A DNA stretch of 38,402 nucleotides from Clostridia bacterium (GTDB taxonomy: Bacteria > Bacillota > Clostridia > Oscillospirales > Acutalibacteraceae), in assembly GCA_900766585.1 (NCBI GenBank), contig CAAFVV010000034.1:1-38402 (forward strand), read 5' to 3'. The translations under genes and the position numbers were made by a program. Under the pieces are notes generated by a model, which saw nothing but the letters and a program-made list of their open reading frames with translations, had not been told where the DNA came from and did not search any database. Shown piece by piece: positions 15,673 through 24,739 of this stretch. Positions within the stretch are counted from its first letter, which is position 1; each line of letters begins with the position of its first letter.

Positions 15673-18483
15673 ATGAGCGCAAGAAGATGGCTGGCGGCAG
15701 CTTCCGCCTGCCTTTGCCTGCTCGGCGGGATCCCCGCCGCTGCCGCTTCTGCGGCAGCGGAAAGCCGGACAACTGCGGACAGCACCTATGCCGACTATCA
15801 GAAGCACTATGCCGACGCCGCCCGTCCCGGGACGGAGATCTGTGTGGCGGGCGGCACGGGACAGGCGTCCGATCCGGCGGCGGTCACGGCGCCGACCGAC
15901 TTTGCCGGTCGGAAAAATACGCTGAAATGGGAAAAGGCGTCCGGTGCCGTGACTTGGACGTTTACGGTGGAGAAGGCGGGGCTGTACAGCCTGGAGCTGA
16001 CCTATTACCCGCTTGAGGGAAAAGGGCAGAAGCCGGAGTATACCCTCGGGATCAACGGCGCGGTGCCATTTTCCGGCGCGGCGGGCGTGACACTCGACCG
16101 CTGCTGGCAGGACGGGCTGTCCGAAGCGGAAGCCTTTGAACAGGATGTGCAGGGTAACGAGATCGCGCCGGAGCCGGTCGAGCAGGCGAAGTGGATGACC
16201 AAAACGCTTGCCGACCCGGAGGGGCTGTATACCGAGCCGTACCGGTTTTATTTCGGCAGCGGAAGCAACACCGTCACACTGACCTGTGTGCGGGAGCAGA
16301 TCGCCGTGGGACAGCTGCGGCTGTATCAGCCGGAGGAACCGCCCGCCTATGCGGCGCCGACCGGAACGGACGGCGCGCCGTCCGGCTATATCTTCCATAT
16401 TCAGGCGGAGCGGACGTCGGCGGTCTCGGATTCCTCGCTGCGCCCCTATGCCGACAAAAGCGATCCCGCCAACGAACCGTTTGATGCCGTGGCGGACCGG
16501 CTGAACAGCTTCGGCGGCAGCGACTGGTCAACGGCGGGACAGTGGGCGGAATGGACGTTTACCGTTCCGGCGGACGGCTATTATCAGCTGACGTTCCGAT
16601 ATCGGCAGAATGCCGTGCGCGGGCTGTTCACCTCCCGCCGCATCACCGTGGACGGGGCGGTGCCGTATGCGGAAATGGAGGCGGTGCCGTTCCGGTATAC
16701 AAGCGGGTGGTCGCTGATGACGCTCGGCGGCGACGAGCCGATCCGGCTGTATCTGACGGCGGGACAGACGCACACCCTGCGGCTTGAGGTCACGCTCGGC
16801 GAAAGCGCGCCGATCTTGCGCGAGCTGCAGGACTGCCGCCGAAAGCTCAATGCCTACTACCGCCGCATCGTGATGATCACCGGCACAAATCCCGACCGGT
16901 ACCGGGATTATCAGCTCACGCGGGAGATCCCCGAGCTGATGGATACGTTCCGCGAGCTGTCGGCGCGTCTGCGCGGACAGGCACAGAAATGGGAGAGCCT
17001 GTCCGGCTTTTCGGGCAGCGAGGCGGTGCTGCTGTACCGGATCGCCGAGCAGCTGGACAGCTTCCGCGATACGCCGTATTCCATCCCCGAGCGGCTGTCC
17101 AACCTGCGCGAAAATATCGCGGGGATGGCGTCCTGGCTGACCGAACGGCAGAGCCAGCCGCTGGAGCTGGACTATGTGGCGGTGATGGCGGCGGATGCTA
17201 AGCCGCCCGCCGCCTCCGCCGGATTTTTCCGCAAGCTGTGGGCGGGCGTGCAGGCGTTTCTCGCGTCGTTTTTCACGGATTATACCCACATCGGCAGCGC
17301 GGACGGCGACGCCCTTGAGGTGTGGATGGGCACCGGCAGCGATCAGATGGCGGTTCTGCGCCGCCTGATCGACCGCGATTTTACGCCGAAGCAGGCGGTG
17401 CCGGTGGAGCTGAAGCTGGTCTCGTCAACATTGCTGCTGCAGGCGATCATGGCGGGGGTCGGTCCGGATGTGGCGCTGAATGTGGAGCGCACGCAGCCGG
17501 TGAATCTGGCGCTGCGCGGCGCATTGGAGCCGCTGGACGGCTACGCGGGCTTTTCGTCTCTGCCGTCGCGCTTTATTTCGACGGCTTTCGACCCGTATAC
17601 GCTGGAGGGACATGTATATGCCCTGCCGGAGACGCAGGCGTTTCCGATGCTGTTCTACCGCAGGGATATCTTGGAGGAGCTGTCGGCTGAGGTGCCGCAG
17701 ACATGGGAGGATATCTATCGTTTGGCGCCGATCCTGCAGCGGCACCATATGGAGATCGGTCTGCCGACAGAGGCGTATACGATGCTGCTGCTCCAGCACG
17801 GCGGGCAGATGTATAACGCGGAAAAGACCGCGCTTGCTCTGACGGAGGATGTCTCCGTGTCGGCGTTTGAGGAATGGGTCGAATTTTATACGCAGTATAC
17901 CTTCTCCCTGTTTAAAGATGACTACAACCGTTTCCGCACCGGCGAAATGCCGCTGACCATCATGAGCTACACATTTTACTGCCAGCTTGCCATTGCCGCC
18001 CCGGAGATCCGCGGGCTGTGGGGCATGGCGGAGGTGCCGGGCGTGCGGCGTGCCGACGGCACGATAGACCGCACGGTCAGCGCGTTGTCGACCGGCACGG
18101 CGGCTGTGCTGCTTTCGGACAGCCGGAAGAAAACAGAGGGCTTTGCGTTTCTGGACTGGTGGACCTCCGACGATATCCAGGCGGCGTTCGGGCGTGAGGT
18201 CGAGGCAGTCGTCGGCACGGCTGCCCGCTATGCGTCGGCAAATCAGGCGGCGGTCAGCCGTCTGCCGTGGAGCGACGCCGAGTGGAACATACTGCACGCA
18301 CAGTGGAAAAATGTGCGGGATCTGCCCGAGGTGCCGGGCGGCTATTACGTTACGCGTAATATTGACAATGCTTTTCGCGCCTGTGTCTACCGGGGGGAGA
18401 ACCCGCGGGAGATGCTGCTGAAATGGACGGCGGAGACCAATAAAGAGATCTCGCGCAAGAGAAGAGAGTACGGGCTTACATGA
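15673..18483 (+). CDS. Large solute-binding protein with N-terminal beta-sandwich extension
   Basis: A 936-residue exported protein, about twice the length of an ordinary sugar-binding protein. After a signal peptide (about 1-30; no lipobox Cys) there appear to be two beta-sandwich domains: about 38-235 (with TFTVEKAGLYSLELTYYP) and about 240-390 (with EWTFTVPADGYYQLTFRYR), both of the type seen in carbohydrate-binding modules. A helical linker (about 390-520) follows. The last part (about 545-936) is an extracellular solute-binding domain: LEVWMGTGSDQM, MAGVGPDVALNV, YALPETQAFPMLFYRRDIL and TWEDIYRLAPILQ are family blocks. I start at MSARRWLAA because of the preceding AGAAAGAAGG. Two permease genes follow at once, so it feeds that importer. 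How it stays at the surface is unclear. From memory, similar long proteins occur in Paenibacillus and Clostridia with the same neighbours. Confidence 0.88.
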   Translation: MSARRWLAAASACLCLLGGIPAAAASAAAESRTTADSTYADYQKHYADAARPGTEICVAGGTGQASDPAAVTAPTDFAGRKNTLKWEKASGAVTWTFTVEKAGLYSLELTYYPLEGKGQKPEYTLGINGAVPFSGAAGVTLDRCWQDGLSEAEAFEQDVQGNEIAPEPVEQAKWMTKTLADPEGLYTEPYRFYFGSGSNTVTLTCVREQIAVGQLRLYQPEEPPAYAAPTGTDGAPSGYIFHIQAERTSAVSDSSLRPYADKSDPANEPFDAVADRLNSFGGSDWSTAGQWAEWTFTVPADGYYQLTFRYRQNAVRGLFTSRRITVDGAVPYAEMEAVPFRYTSGWSLMTLGGDEPIRLYLTAGQTHTLRLEVTLGESAPILRELQDCRRKLNAYYRRIVMITGTNPDRYRDYQLTREIPELMDTFRELSARLRGQAQKWESLSGFSGSEAVLLYRIAEQLDSFRDTPYSIPERLSNLRENIAGMASWLTERQSQPLELDYVAVMAADAKPPAASAGFFRKLWAGVQAFLASFFTDYTHIGSADGDALEVWMGTGSDQMAVLRRLIDRDFTPKQAVPVELKLVSSTLLLQAIMAGVGPDVALNVERTQPVNLALRGALEPLDGYAGFSSLPSRFISTAFDPYTLEGHVYALPETQAFPMLFYRRDILEELSAEVPQTWEDIYRLAPILQRHHMEIGLPTEAYTMLLLQHGGQMYNAEKTALALTEDVSVSAFEEWVEFYTQYTFSLFKDDYNRFRTGEMPLTIMSYTFYCQLAIAAPEIRGLWGMAEVPGVRRADGTIDRTVSALSTGTAAVLLSDSRKKTEGFAFLDWWTSDDIQAAFGREVEAVVGTAARYASANQAAVSRLPWSDAEWNILHAQWKNVRDLPEVPGGYYVTRNIDNAFRACVYRGENPREMLLKWTAETNKEISRKRREYGLT

Positions 18484-18514
18484 GGCCGCTCCCCGGAAAG
18501 GACGGATCATATCC

Positions 18515-19432
18515 ATGAGGGCAAAATTACAACAGCCGCGCCGGGATACATGGCGGCGGATCCGGCAGAATCGCCAGCACTATCTGCTGATGCTGCCGTT
18601 TCTGCTGACGTTTTTCCTGTTTACGCTGCTGCCGGTGCTGCTGTCGATGATACTGAGCTTTACCAACTACGATATGCTCTCCGTCCCGCGGTTTGTGGGA
18701 TGGGAAAACTTCCGCCGTCTGTTTTTTGACGACGAGGTGTTCTGGATCGCCGTGAAAAATACGCTGATCTTTGCCGTATTCACCGGTCCGATCAGCTATG
18801 TGCTGTGCTTCGGCTTTGCGTGGCTCATCAACGAGCTGGGCACAAAGCTGCGCACCGTCTGCACCACGATATTCTATGCGCCCGCGCTGTCGGGACAGGC
18901 GTATGTGGTCTTTCTGTATCTGTTCAGCGCCGATCAGTACGGCATCATCAACGGTATGCTGATGAACATGGGCATTCTGAAGGAGCCGGTCGCCTGGCTG
19001 AGCGACCCGGCGTACAACATGACCGTGCTGATCATCGTACAGCTCTGGCTGAGCCTCGGCACCGGCTTTCTGGCGTTTATCGCCGGATTGCAGGGGGTCG
19101 ATACAAGCCTGTATGAGGCGGCGAGCATCGACGGGATCCGCAACCGGTTTCAGGAGCTGTGGCACATCACGCTGCCCTCCATGGTGCCGCAGCTTTTGTT
19201 CGGCGCCGTCATGCAGATCATTTCCTCCTTTTCCATGGCGGATGTGTCTATGCGGCTGGCGGGTTTTCCCAGCGTGGAGTATTCGGCGGAGACGATCGTG
19301 ACGCACATCATCGATTACAGCACACTGCGCTATGAAATGGGCTACGCCTCGGCGATGGCGAGCGTACTGTTTGTGATGATGCTCGTCTCCCACCGGCTGG
19401 TGACAAAGCTGCTGCAGGGCGTCGGCCATTGA
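18515..19432 (+). CDS. Sugar ABC transporter permease (UgpA/MalF type)
   Basis: Membrane channel subunit of a carbohydrate importer, 305 residues with six predicted helices. The first helix is LMLPFLLTFFLFTLLPVLLS, followed by the outer loop SFTNYDMLSVPRFVGWENF usual for this family. The EAA loop that meets the ATPase is YEAASIDGIRNRFQELWHITLP (about 204-225). The start has AAAGGA upstream. It sits between the 936-residue binding protein and the partner permease, forming a heterodimeric channel. No ATPase gene lies in the locus, so a shared MsmX-like ATPase is presumably used. Confidence 0.94.
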   Translation: MRAKLQQPRRDTWRRIRQNRQHYLLMLPFLLTFFLFTLLPVLLSMILSFTNYDMLSVPRFVGWENFRRLFFDDEVFWIAVKNTLIFAVFTGPISYVLCFGFAWLINELGTKLRTVCTTIFYAPALSGQAYVVFLYLFSADQYGIINGMLMNMGILKEPVAWLSDPAYNMTVLIIVQLWLSLGTGFLAFIAGLQGVDTSLYEAASIDGIRNRFQELWHITLPSMVPQLLFGAVMQIISSFSMADVSMRLAGFPSVEYSAETIVTHIIDYSTLRYEMGYASAMASVLFVMMLVSHRLVTKLLQGVGH

Positions 19433-19454
19433 CGGAGAAGGGAGGACAGAGTCT

Positions 19455-20321
19455 GTGATGCACTTGAAATACCGGCGGTCGCTGATGAACCGTTCACGGC
19501 TGGGAAACGTGATGGTGTGGATCGTTCTGATCGTGGCGGGACTGTTTATGTCCGTGCCGCTGATCTATGCCGTGACGGCATCGCTCAAGCCGTTTGAGGA
19601 GATCTTTCTCTTTCCGCCGAAGCTGTATGTGATCAATCCCACATGGGACAACTATACCGCGCTGTTTTCCCTGACGGGGGAGCTGACGGTGCCGTTTTCG
19701 CGGTATCTGTTCAACAGCTTCTTTATCGCCGTGGCGACGACCGTGATCCAGATCATTTTTGCCTCCATGGCGGCGTACCCGCTTGCCAAGGGGGATTTTC
19801 CGGGAAAAAACGTCATTTTCAATGTGATTGTATTTTCGCTCATGTTTGTGTCACAGGTGACGTTTATGCCGCAGTATATCCTGATGGCAAAGCTACAGCT
19901 GCTCAACACATGGTGGTCACTTCTGCTGCCGACGGTCGGCTCCTCCATGGGGCTGTTTTTGATGAAGCAGTTTATGGAGCAGATCCCCTATGCCATTATC
20001 GAATCCGCCCGTCTGGACGGCGCGGGCGAGGGGCGGATCGTGTTTTCGCTGGTGTTTCCGAACGTCAAGCCCGCCTGGCTGACGCTGGCGATCTTCACGT
20101 TTCAGGGCATGTGGAACACCACCGGCTCCGCGTATCTGTTTGACGAGGATATCAAGCTCCTGCCGACGGCTCTGGCGCAGATCACGCAGAGCAATGCGAC
20201 CGCGCGCATGGGCGTCGGGATGGCGACGACGGTGATCCTGATGATCCCGCCGATCCTCTTTTTCATTCTGTCGCAGAGCAACGTCGTGAAAACAATGGCA
20301 TTTGCCGGTATAAAGGAATGA
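19455..20321 (+). CDS. Sugar ABC transporter permease (UgpE/MalG type)
   Basis: Second channel subunit of the same importer, 288 residues. The first helix runs at about 17-38 (VMVWIVLIVAGLFMSVPLIY), followed by the family block AVTASLKPFEEIFLFPP. The EAA loop is IIESARLDGAGEGRIVFSLVFPNVKPA (about 180-206). Here a GTG at 19455 and an ATG at 19458 are both possible starts; the GTG is better spaced from GGGAGG, the ATG is three bases on. Its stop codon overlaps the first of two possible starts of the NHL-repeat gene, so the two are tightly coupled. Confidence 0.93.
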   Translation: MMHLKYRRSLMNRSRLGNVMVWIVLIVAGLFMSVPLIYAVTASLKPFEEIFLFPPKLYVINPTWDNYTALFSLTGELTVPFSRYLFNSFFIAVATTVIQIIFASMAAYPLAKGDFPGKNVIFNVIVFSLMFVSQVTFMPQYILMAKLQLLNTWWSLLLPTVGSSMGLFLMKQFMEQIPYAIIESARLDGAGEGRIVFSLVFPNVKPAWLTLAIFTFQGMWNTTGSAYLFDEDIKLLPTALAQITQSNATARMGVGMATTVILMIPPILFFILSQSNVVKTMAFAGIKE

Positions 20322-20326
20322 GGCCG

Positions 20327-22462
20327 ATGAACAGACGAAGAAAGGCATGTCGGGCTGCCGCCGTATGGGCGGCGGTGCTGCTGCTCATACCGGCCGGCAC
20401 GGCAGCCGGCGAGCAGGTGTATCCGACCTACACCTATGATTACCGGGGGGAGGCGCTGGAGTCGCCGGCGCTGTATCAGCCCGTGGCTATGCAGCTGGGC
20501 GCGGATATGCAGACCACGCCGCTGAAGGAGCCGCAGGAGCTGTTTGTTGAGGAGCAGTCCGGGCGTGTCTATGTGTCCGATACCGGCAACAACCGCGTAC
20601 TGGTGCTAGACAGCGGGCTGACGCTGATCCGCGAGATCCGCACGCTGGAGATCCCGGAGACGCTGATCAAGGGGGAGTCGGAGGACGGGCTGTATGCCGC
20701 GGCCTTCTCCCATCCGAACGGACTGTATGCCACCGCAGACGGCACGGTGTATATCGCAGATACCGACAATCACCGCATTGTGGTCTGTGACGAGAACGGG
20801 CGGGTCAGCCGCCTGATCGGCAGCCCGGCGGGGGATATCCGCTTTACCGGCATCGATTTTTTGCCGACCCGGCTGACCGCGGACGGCAGCGGCTATCTGT
20901 ATGTGCTCTGCCGCGGCGTATATCACGGCGCCATCGTCGTGACGCCCGAGGGCGAGTTTGAGGGGTATTTCGGCGCGAACGAGACCGAGGTCACATTTGA
21001 GCTGCTGATGGATTATATGTGGAAGCGGTTTTTGTCAGCCGAGCAGCGGGAGCAGCTCACCAATTACGTCCCGGTGGAATTTTCCGGTCTGGACATGGAT
21101 GAAAACGGCTTTCTCTACACCTGTACGATGATCTCCCGCACGGGGGAAAACCACATCAAAAAGTTCAATTTTGCCGGCACAAACGTGCTGTCCGGCAATC
21201 CGCTGATCCGGGCAGACTATGCCGCGCGCTACGGTGACCCCGAGACCGTGAGCTACGGCGGGACGACGGTGCAGACCCGGTTTACCGATGTGTGCTGTGC
21301 CGACGGTATGATCTACGCGCTGGACCTCCAGCGCGGGCGTCTGTTCTGGTATGACCCGGAGGGGCGGCTGCTCGGCGCATTCGGCGGTCTGGGTGCGCAG
21401 ACGGGGACATTTCAGACTCCGGCTGCCATAGACACTCAGGGCGAACAGCTGCTTGTACTGGACGCCGGAAAGGGCGGCATTGTGCGGTTTGCCCCGACCG
21501 ATTACGGCCGTCTGCTGAAAAAGGCGGACAAAAAGCTGGTCGCGGGCCGCTATGCCGAGGCGAAGGAGGACTGGGCGCAGCTTCTGCGGCTGGATAACCG
21601 CAGCCAGCTCGCCCTGATCGGCATGGGCAAGGCACTGGCTGAGGAGGGCGACAGCGAGGGTGCGCTGCGCTGCTTTGAAAAGGGGCAGGATCGGGCGTCC
21701 TACGCCGAGGTGTTCAAGGCGCTGCGGGATGAGCGCCTGAAGCAGTTGCTTCCGTTTCTGGCGGTCGGTCTGGCAGTTCTCTGCGGGGCGCTCTGGCTTT
21801 GGCGGCGGAAGAGAAAAACGCCTGCGGCTCCCCGCTTTCGGCGGCTGTCCCGCCTGCGTTTTACACTGTGCCACCCGATAAAAGGGTTTACGCAGTGCTG
21901 CGAGGAGCGGACGGCTTCCGCCGGGACCGGTCTGCTGATCGCGTTTATCGGTTTTGCGGCGCTGGTCGTCAAGCGGCAGTTTACCGGCTTTTCCTTCAAC
22001 GAGGAGGATCCGCTCGGTATCAACATCCTGTTTTTGCTGGCGCAGTCAGTGCTGCTGCTGATCGGCTGGTCGGCAGCCAACTGGTCGGTGACGACGCTGC
22101 TGGACGGTAAAGGGCGGTTTGGGCAGATCTTCTATATCAGCGCGGTATCGGCTGTTCCGTATATCGCCGCGCTGTATCTGTACACGCTGATGAGCAATTG
22201 CTTTGTGCCGTCGGAGGGGCTGTTCATGACGGCGGTGCTGCTGATCGGCGGGCTGTGGAGCTTTGCGCTGCTGTGGTGCGGGCTGTCCGTAGTGCATGAA
22301 TACAGCTTTTCCAAAACGCTCGGCAGCATATTGCTGACCGTTCTGGCGCTGTTGATCGTGCTGTTCATTCTGGTGCTGTTTTTCAGCCTGATGCAGCAGA
22401 CGCTGCAATTTGTGCTGGATATTTATAACGAGCTGTCTTTCCGGCAGATCACGACCGGCTGA
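20327..22462 (+). CDS. NHL-propeller, TPR-like and Yip1-like membrane protein
   Basis: A 711-residue membrane protein of unknown function. After a signal peptide (about 1-28) an extracellular beta-propeller of NHL type fills about 45-390; repeats read PQELFVEEQSGRVYVSDTGNNRVLVLD and PNGLYATADGTVYIADTDNHRIVVCD. A helical TPR-like stretch (about 396-465) with AGRYAEAKEDWAQLLRLDN follows. A first transmembrane helix lies at about 475-492, then a basic cytoplasmic segment and a Yip1-like domain of about five helices (about 510-711). The ATG at 20327 is chosen over the one at 20318 because AAAGGA is correctly spaced only for it. It follows the permeases by five bases and precedes the DUF5696-like gene. 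It may sense or organise the transporter; nothing in the sequence proves this. No enzymatic motif was seen. Confidence 0.86.
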   Translation: MNRRRKACRAAAVWAAVLLLIPAGTAAGEQVYPTYTYDYRGEALESPALYQPVAMQLGADMQTTPLKEPQELFVEEQSGRVYVSDTGNNRVLVLDSGLTLIREIRTLEIPETLIKGESEDGLYAAAFSHPNGLYATADGTVYIADTDNHRIVVCDENGRVSRLIGSPAGDIRFTGIDFLPTRLTADGSGYLYVLCRGVYHGAIVVTPEGEFEGYFGANETEVTFELLMDYMWKRFLSAEQREQLTNYVPVEFSGLDMDENGFLYTCTMISRTGENHIKKFNFAGTNVLSGNPLIRADYAARYGDPETVSYGGTTVQTRFTDVCCADGMIYALDLQRGRLFWYDPEGRLLGAFGGLGAQTGTFQTPAAIDTQGEQLLVLDAGKGGIVRFAPTDYGRLLKKADKKLVAGRYAEAKEDWAQLLRLDNRSQLALIGMGKALAEEGDSEGALRCFEKGQDRASYAEVFKALRDERLKQLLPFLAVGLAVLCGALWLWRRKRKTPAAPRFRRLSRLRFTLCHPIKGFTQCCEERTASAGTGLLIAFIGFAALVVKRQFTGFSFNEEDPLGINILFLLAQSVLLLIGWSAANWSVTTLLDGKGRFGQIFYISAVSAVPYIAALYLYTLMSNCFVPSEGLFMTAVLLIGGLWSFALLWCGLSVVHEYSFSKTLGSILLTVLALLIVLFILVLFFSLMQQTLQFVLDIYNELSFRQITTG

Positions 22463-22483
22463 GGAGAAAGGAGTGCTGTGAAT

Positions 22484-24718
22484 ATGGGCTTGCATGACCG
22501 ATTCAAGGGGGGCGCTGCGTGTCTCCTGGCGGCGCTGCTGTGTCTGACGCCTCCGGCTGCGGCTGTCGGCGCCGGAACGGGGGAAAGGGCGGTGGCAAAG
22601 ACAGAGACCGCCGCCGCGCAGAGCGGGAGCTTTTTGCAGACGGAAAAATACGGGCGCACGCTCTCGGTGGATACGTCGACCGGCTGCTTTACGGTGCAGT
22701 CGGGAGAGACGGTCTGGAAAAGCGTGCCCGACGGCATCCGCGAGGATCCGATTGCCAAGGGAAAGAACCGGATTGATCTGCAGTCGCTGCTGGTCATCCG
22801 TTACGGCGATCCGGAAACGGGCAGTACGGATACGGTCAACAGTCAGACGGGCGCCGTGATGAAAAACGGCGTGACGGTAAAAAAGCGGCAGGACGGCGTT
22901 TCGGTCATCTTTGATTTTACCGCCGTCAGGATCCGGATCCCGGTGGAGATCACGCTGGACAAACGCGGCGTGACCGTGTCGGTGCTGACGGAAAAGATAG
23001 AGGAATACGGCGACAATCTCCTCTATGAGCTACGGCTGATGCCCGGCTTTGACGCGGCGGACAGCGGCGAGGAGGGATGGATGCTGATCCCGGACGGCAG
23101 CGGCGCACTGGTGGACTTCAATAACGGAAGATCCGCGCTGGAGCCGTACGTCCGCCCGGTCTACGGGGCGGACAGCAACGTTTCCACCTCGCGTCAGGCG
23201 GAGATGACCGAGCAGGCGCTGCTGCCGGTGCTCGGGCTCTGCCACCGGCAGCGCAGCACGCTGGCGGTGATCACCGGGGGCGATGGTCTCGCGACACTCA
23301 ATGCGGTGGTGGCGGGCAAAACCAGCTCGTACAACACGGCGTATCCCTCGTTTACCCTGCGCACGTCGGAGACGTTCGTGATCGGCAAAAATGTCGGCGG
23401 CGGCAATGCCAGCCGCACGACGGTGCTGTATTCGACGGCGCCGCTGACGAAAACGCCGCTGACCGTTTCCTATATTCTGTGGGATCGGGCGGTGCAGCCC
23501 GCCGATATGGCGGCGGAGCTGCGCGCGCTGTGGCAGGAGCAGGGGCTGCTGCCCGAAACGGCGGCGGACGGGCGCGTGCCGCTGTATGTCACCCTGTACG
23601 GGGCACTGTACAAAACGGTGCCGGTGCTGGGGATACCGGTAAAGAAAGAGGTGGCGGTCACGCCCTTTGCGGAGGCGAACGCGCTGCTAAACGACCTGAC
23701 TGCGGGCGGCGTGGAGATGACGGCGGTGCGCTATACCGCGTGGAGCCGGGATGCGGTGCGCGGACGGGTGGCGTACAGCGCCGACCCCGTTCCGGCTCTG
23801 GGGAAAAAGCGGGAGCTTCAGGCGCTGCTTTCGCGTGGGGACGCAGCGGTGTATCTGGACAGCGACCTGACCCGGGTGAGCCGCTGGCAGTGGCGCTACC
23901 AGAAAAAGGACTGCGCGGCGCAGGGGATCGGTCATATCCCGACGGCGCGTTCCGTGTTTGATCTCGCCACCACCTTCCCCGATGCCGCCAAAGGGACCTA
24001 CTGGCTGCTGTCCCCGTGGCGGTATGCGGAGGTGAGTGACAGCCTGCTCCGCTCGTTTGCTCACTGGGATACGCCCTATATGGGGCTGGGCAGCGCGGGC
24101 GAAACGCTCTATTCCGATTATGCCGCTTCGGGCAGAACAAGAGACGACGCCAAAACGGCGTGGCAGACGGCGCTGAATGCCTGCCGCGGGGCGGGAAAGA
24201 GCCTGCTGATCGCGGGCGGCAACGCCTATGCCGTGCCCTATGCCGGGCGGCTTGTCGATATACCGACCTCCTCGAGCCGGTACGATCTGTTTGACCGCGA
24301 TGTGCCGTTTTATCAGATGGTGCTCCACGGTGTCACGGAATATGCCGCAACGGCGGTCAACTGTGCGCCCGAGCCGACGGAGGCGCTGCTTTCGGCAGTG
24401 CAGACCGGTTCCTGCCTGCACTATTTCTTTGCGGGGGAGACGGGAAATGAGGCGCTTGGTGCCGCCATGCCCGAAGAAATGTTCAGCACCCGCTTTGCCA
24501 ACTGGCGGGACGACCTTTTGGCGGCGTATACAAGGCTTTTGCCGCTGTACCGCCGGGTGGCGGATCAGACGATCACCGGGTTTGTCGATCTGGCGGAGGG
24601 GGTAACGCTGACCACCTATGCCGACGGCACCGCGGTCATGGTCAACTTTACCGACCGCCCCTACACCCATGACGGGATGACCGCCGCCGCGCGTGATTTT
24701 GCGTTTCGTCTGGCGTGA
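22484..24718 (+). CDS. Large secreted protein, DUF5696-like
   Basis: A 744-residue exported protein with signal peptide (about 1-28). The N-terminal part (about 45-260) looks beta-rich, with RIPVEITLDKRGVTVSV and the block GWMLIPDGSGALVDFNN. The C-terminal part (about 330-730) alternates strands and helices like a TIM barrel (for example GVEMTAVRYTAW, YWLLSPWRYAEV, SLLIAGGNAYAVPYAGRLVD). From memory this matches the family called DUF5696, found beside sugar transporters and Yip1 proteins; I could not verify it. A glycoside-hydrolase-like fold is possible, but no catalytic pair is obvious. The ATG at 22484 is preferred to a GTG at 22478, which is too close to AAAGGAG. It ends the five-gene module started by the 936-residue binding protein. 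Confidence 0.82.
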   Translation: MGLHDRFKGGAACLLAALLCLTPPAAAVGAGTGERAVAKTETAAAQSGSFLQTEKYGRTLSVDTSTGCFTVQSGETVWKSVPDGIREDPIAKGKNRIDLQSLLVIRYGDPETGSTDTVNSQTGAVMKNGVTVKKRQDGVSVIFDFTAVRIRIPVEITLDKRGVTVSVLTEKIEEYGDNLLYELRLMPGFDAADSGEEGWMLIPDGSGALVDFNNGRSALEPYVRPVYGADSNVSTSRQAEMTEQALLPVLGLCHRQRSTLAVITGGDGLATLNAVVAGKTSSYNTAYPSFTLRTSETFVIGKNVGGGNASRTTVLYSTAPLTKTPLTVSYILWDRAVQPADMAAELRALWQEQGLLPETAADGRVPLYVTLYGALYKTVPVLGIPVKKEVAVTPFAEANALLNDLTAGGVEMTAVRYTAWSRDAVRGRVAYSADPVPALGKKRELQALLSRGDAAVYLDSDLTRVSRWQWRYQKKDCAAQGIGHIPTARSVFDLATTFPDAAKGTYWLLSPWRYAEVSDSLLRSFAHWDTPYMGLGSAGETLYSDYAASGRTRDDAKTAWQTALNACRGAGKSLLIAGGNAYAVPYAGRLVDIPTSSSRYDLFDRDVPFYQMVLHGVTEYAATAVNCAPEPTEALLSAVQTGSCLHYFFAGETGNEALGAAMPEEMFSTRFANWRDDLLAAYTRLLPLYRRVADQTITGFVDLAEGVTLTTYADGTAVMVNFTDRPYTHDGMTAAARDFAFRLA

Positions 24719-24739
24719 GACGGGAAAGGAGCCTATACG

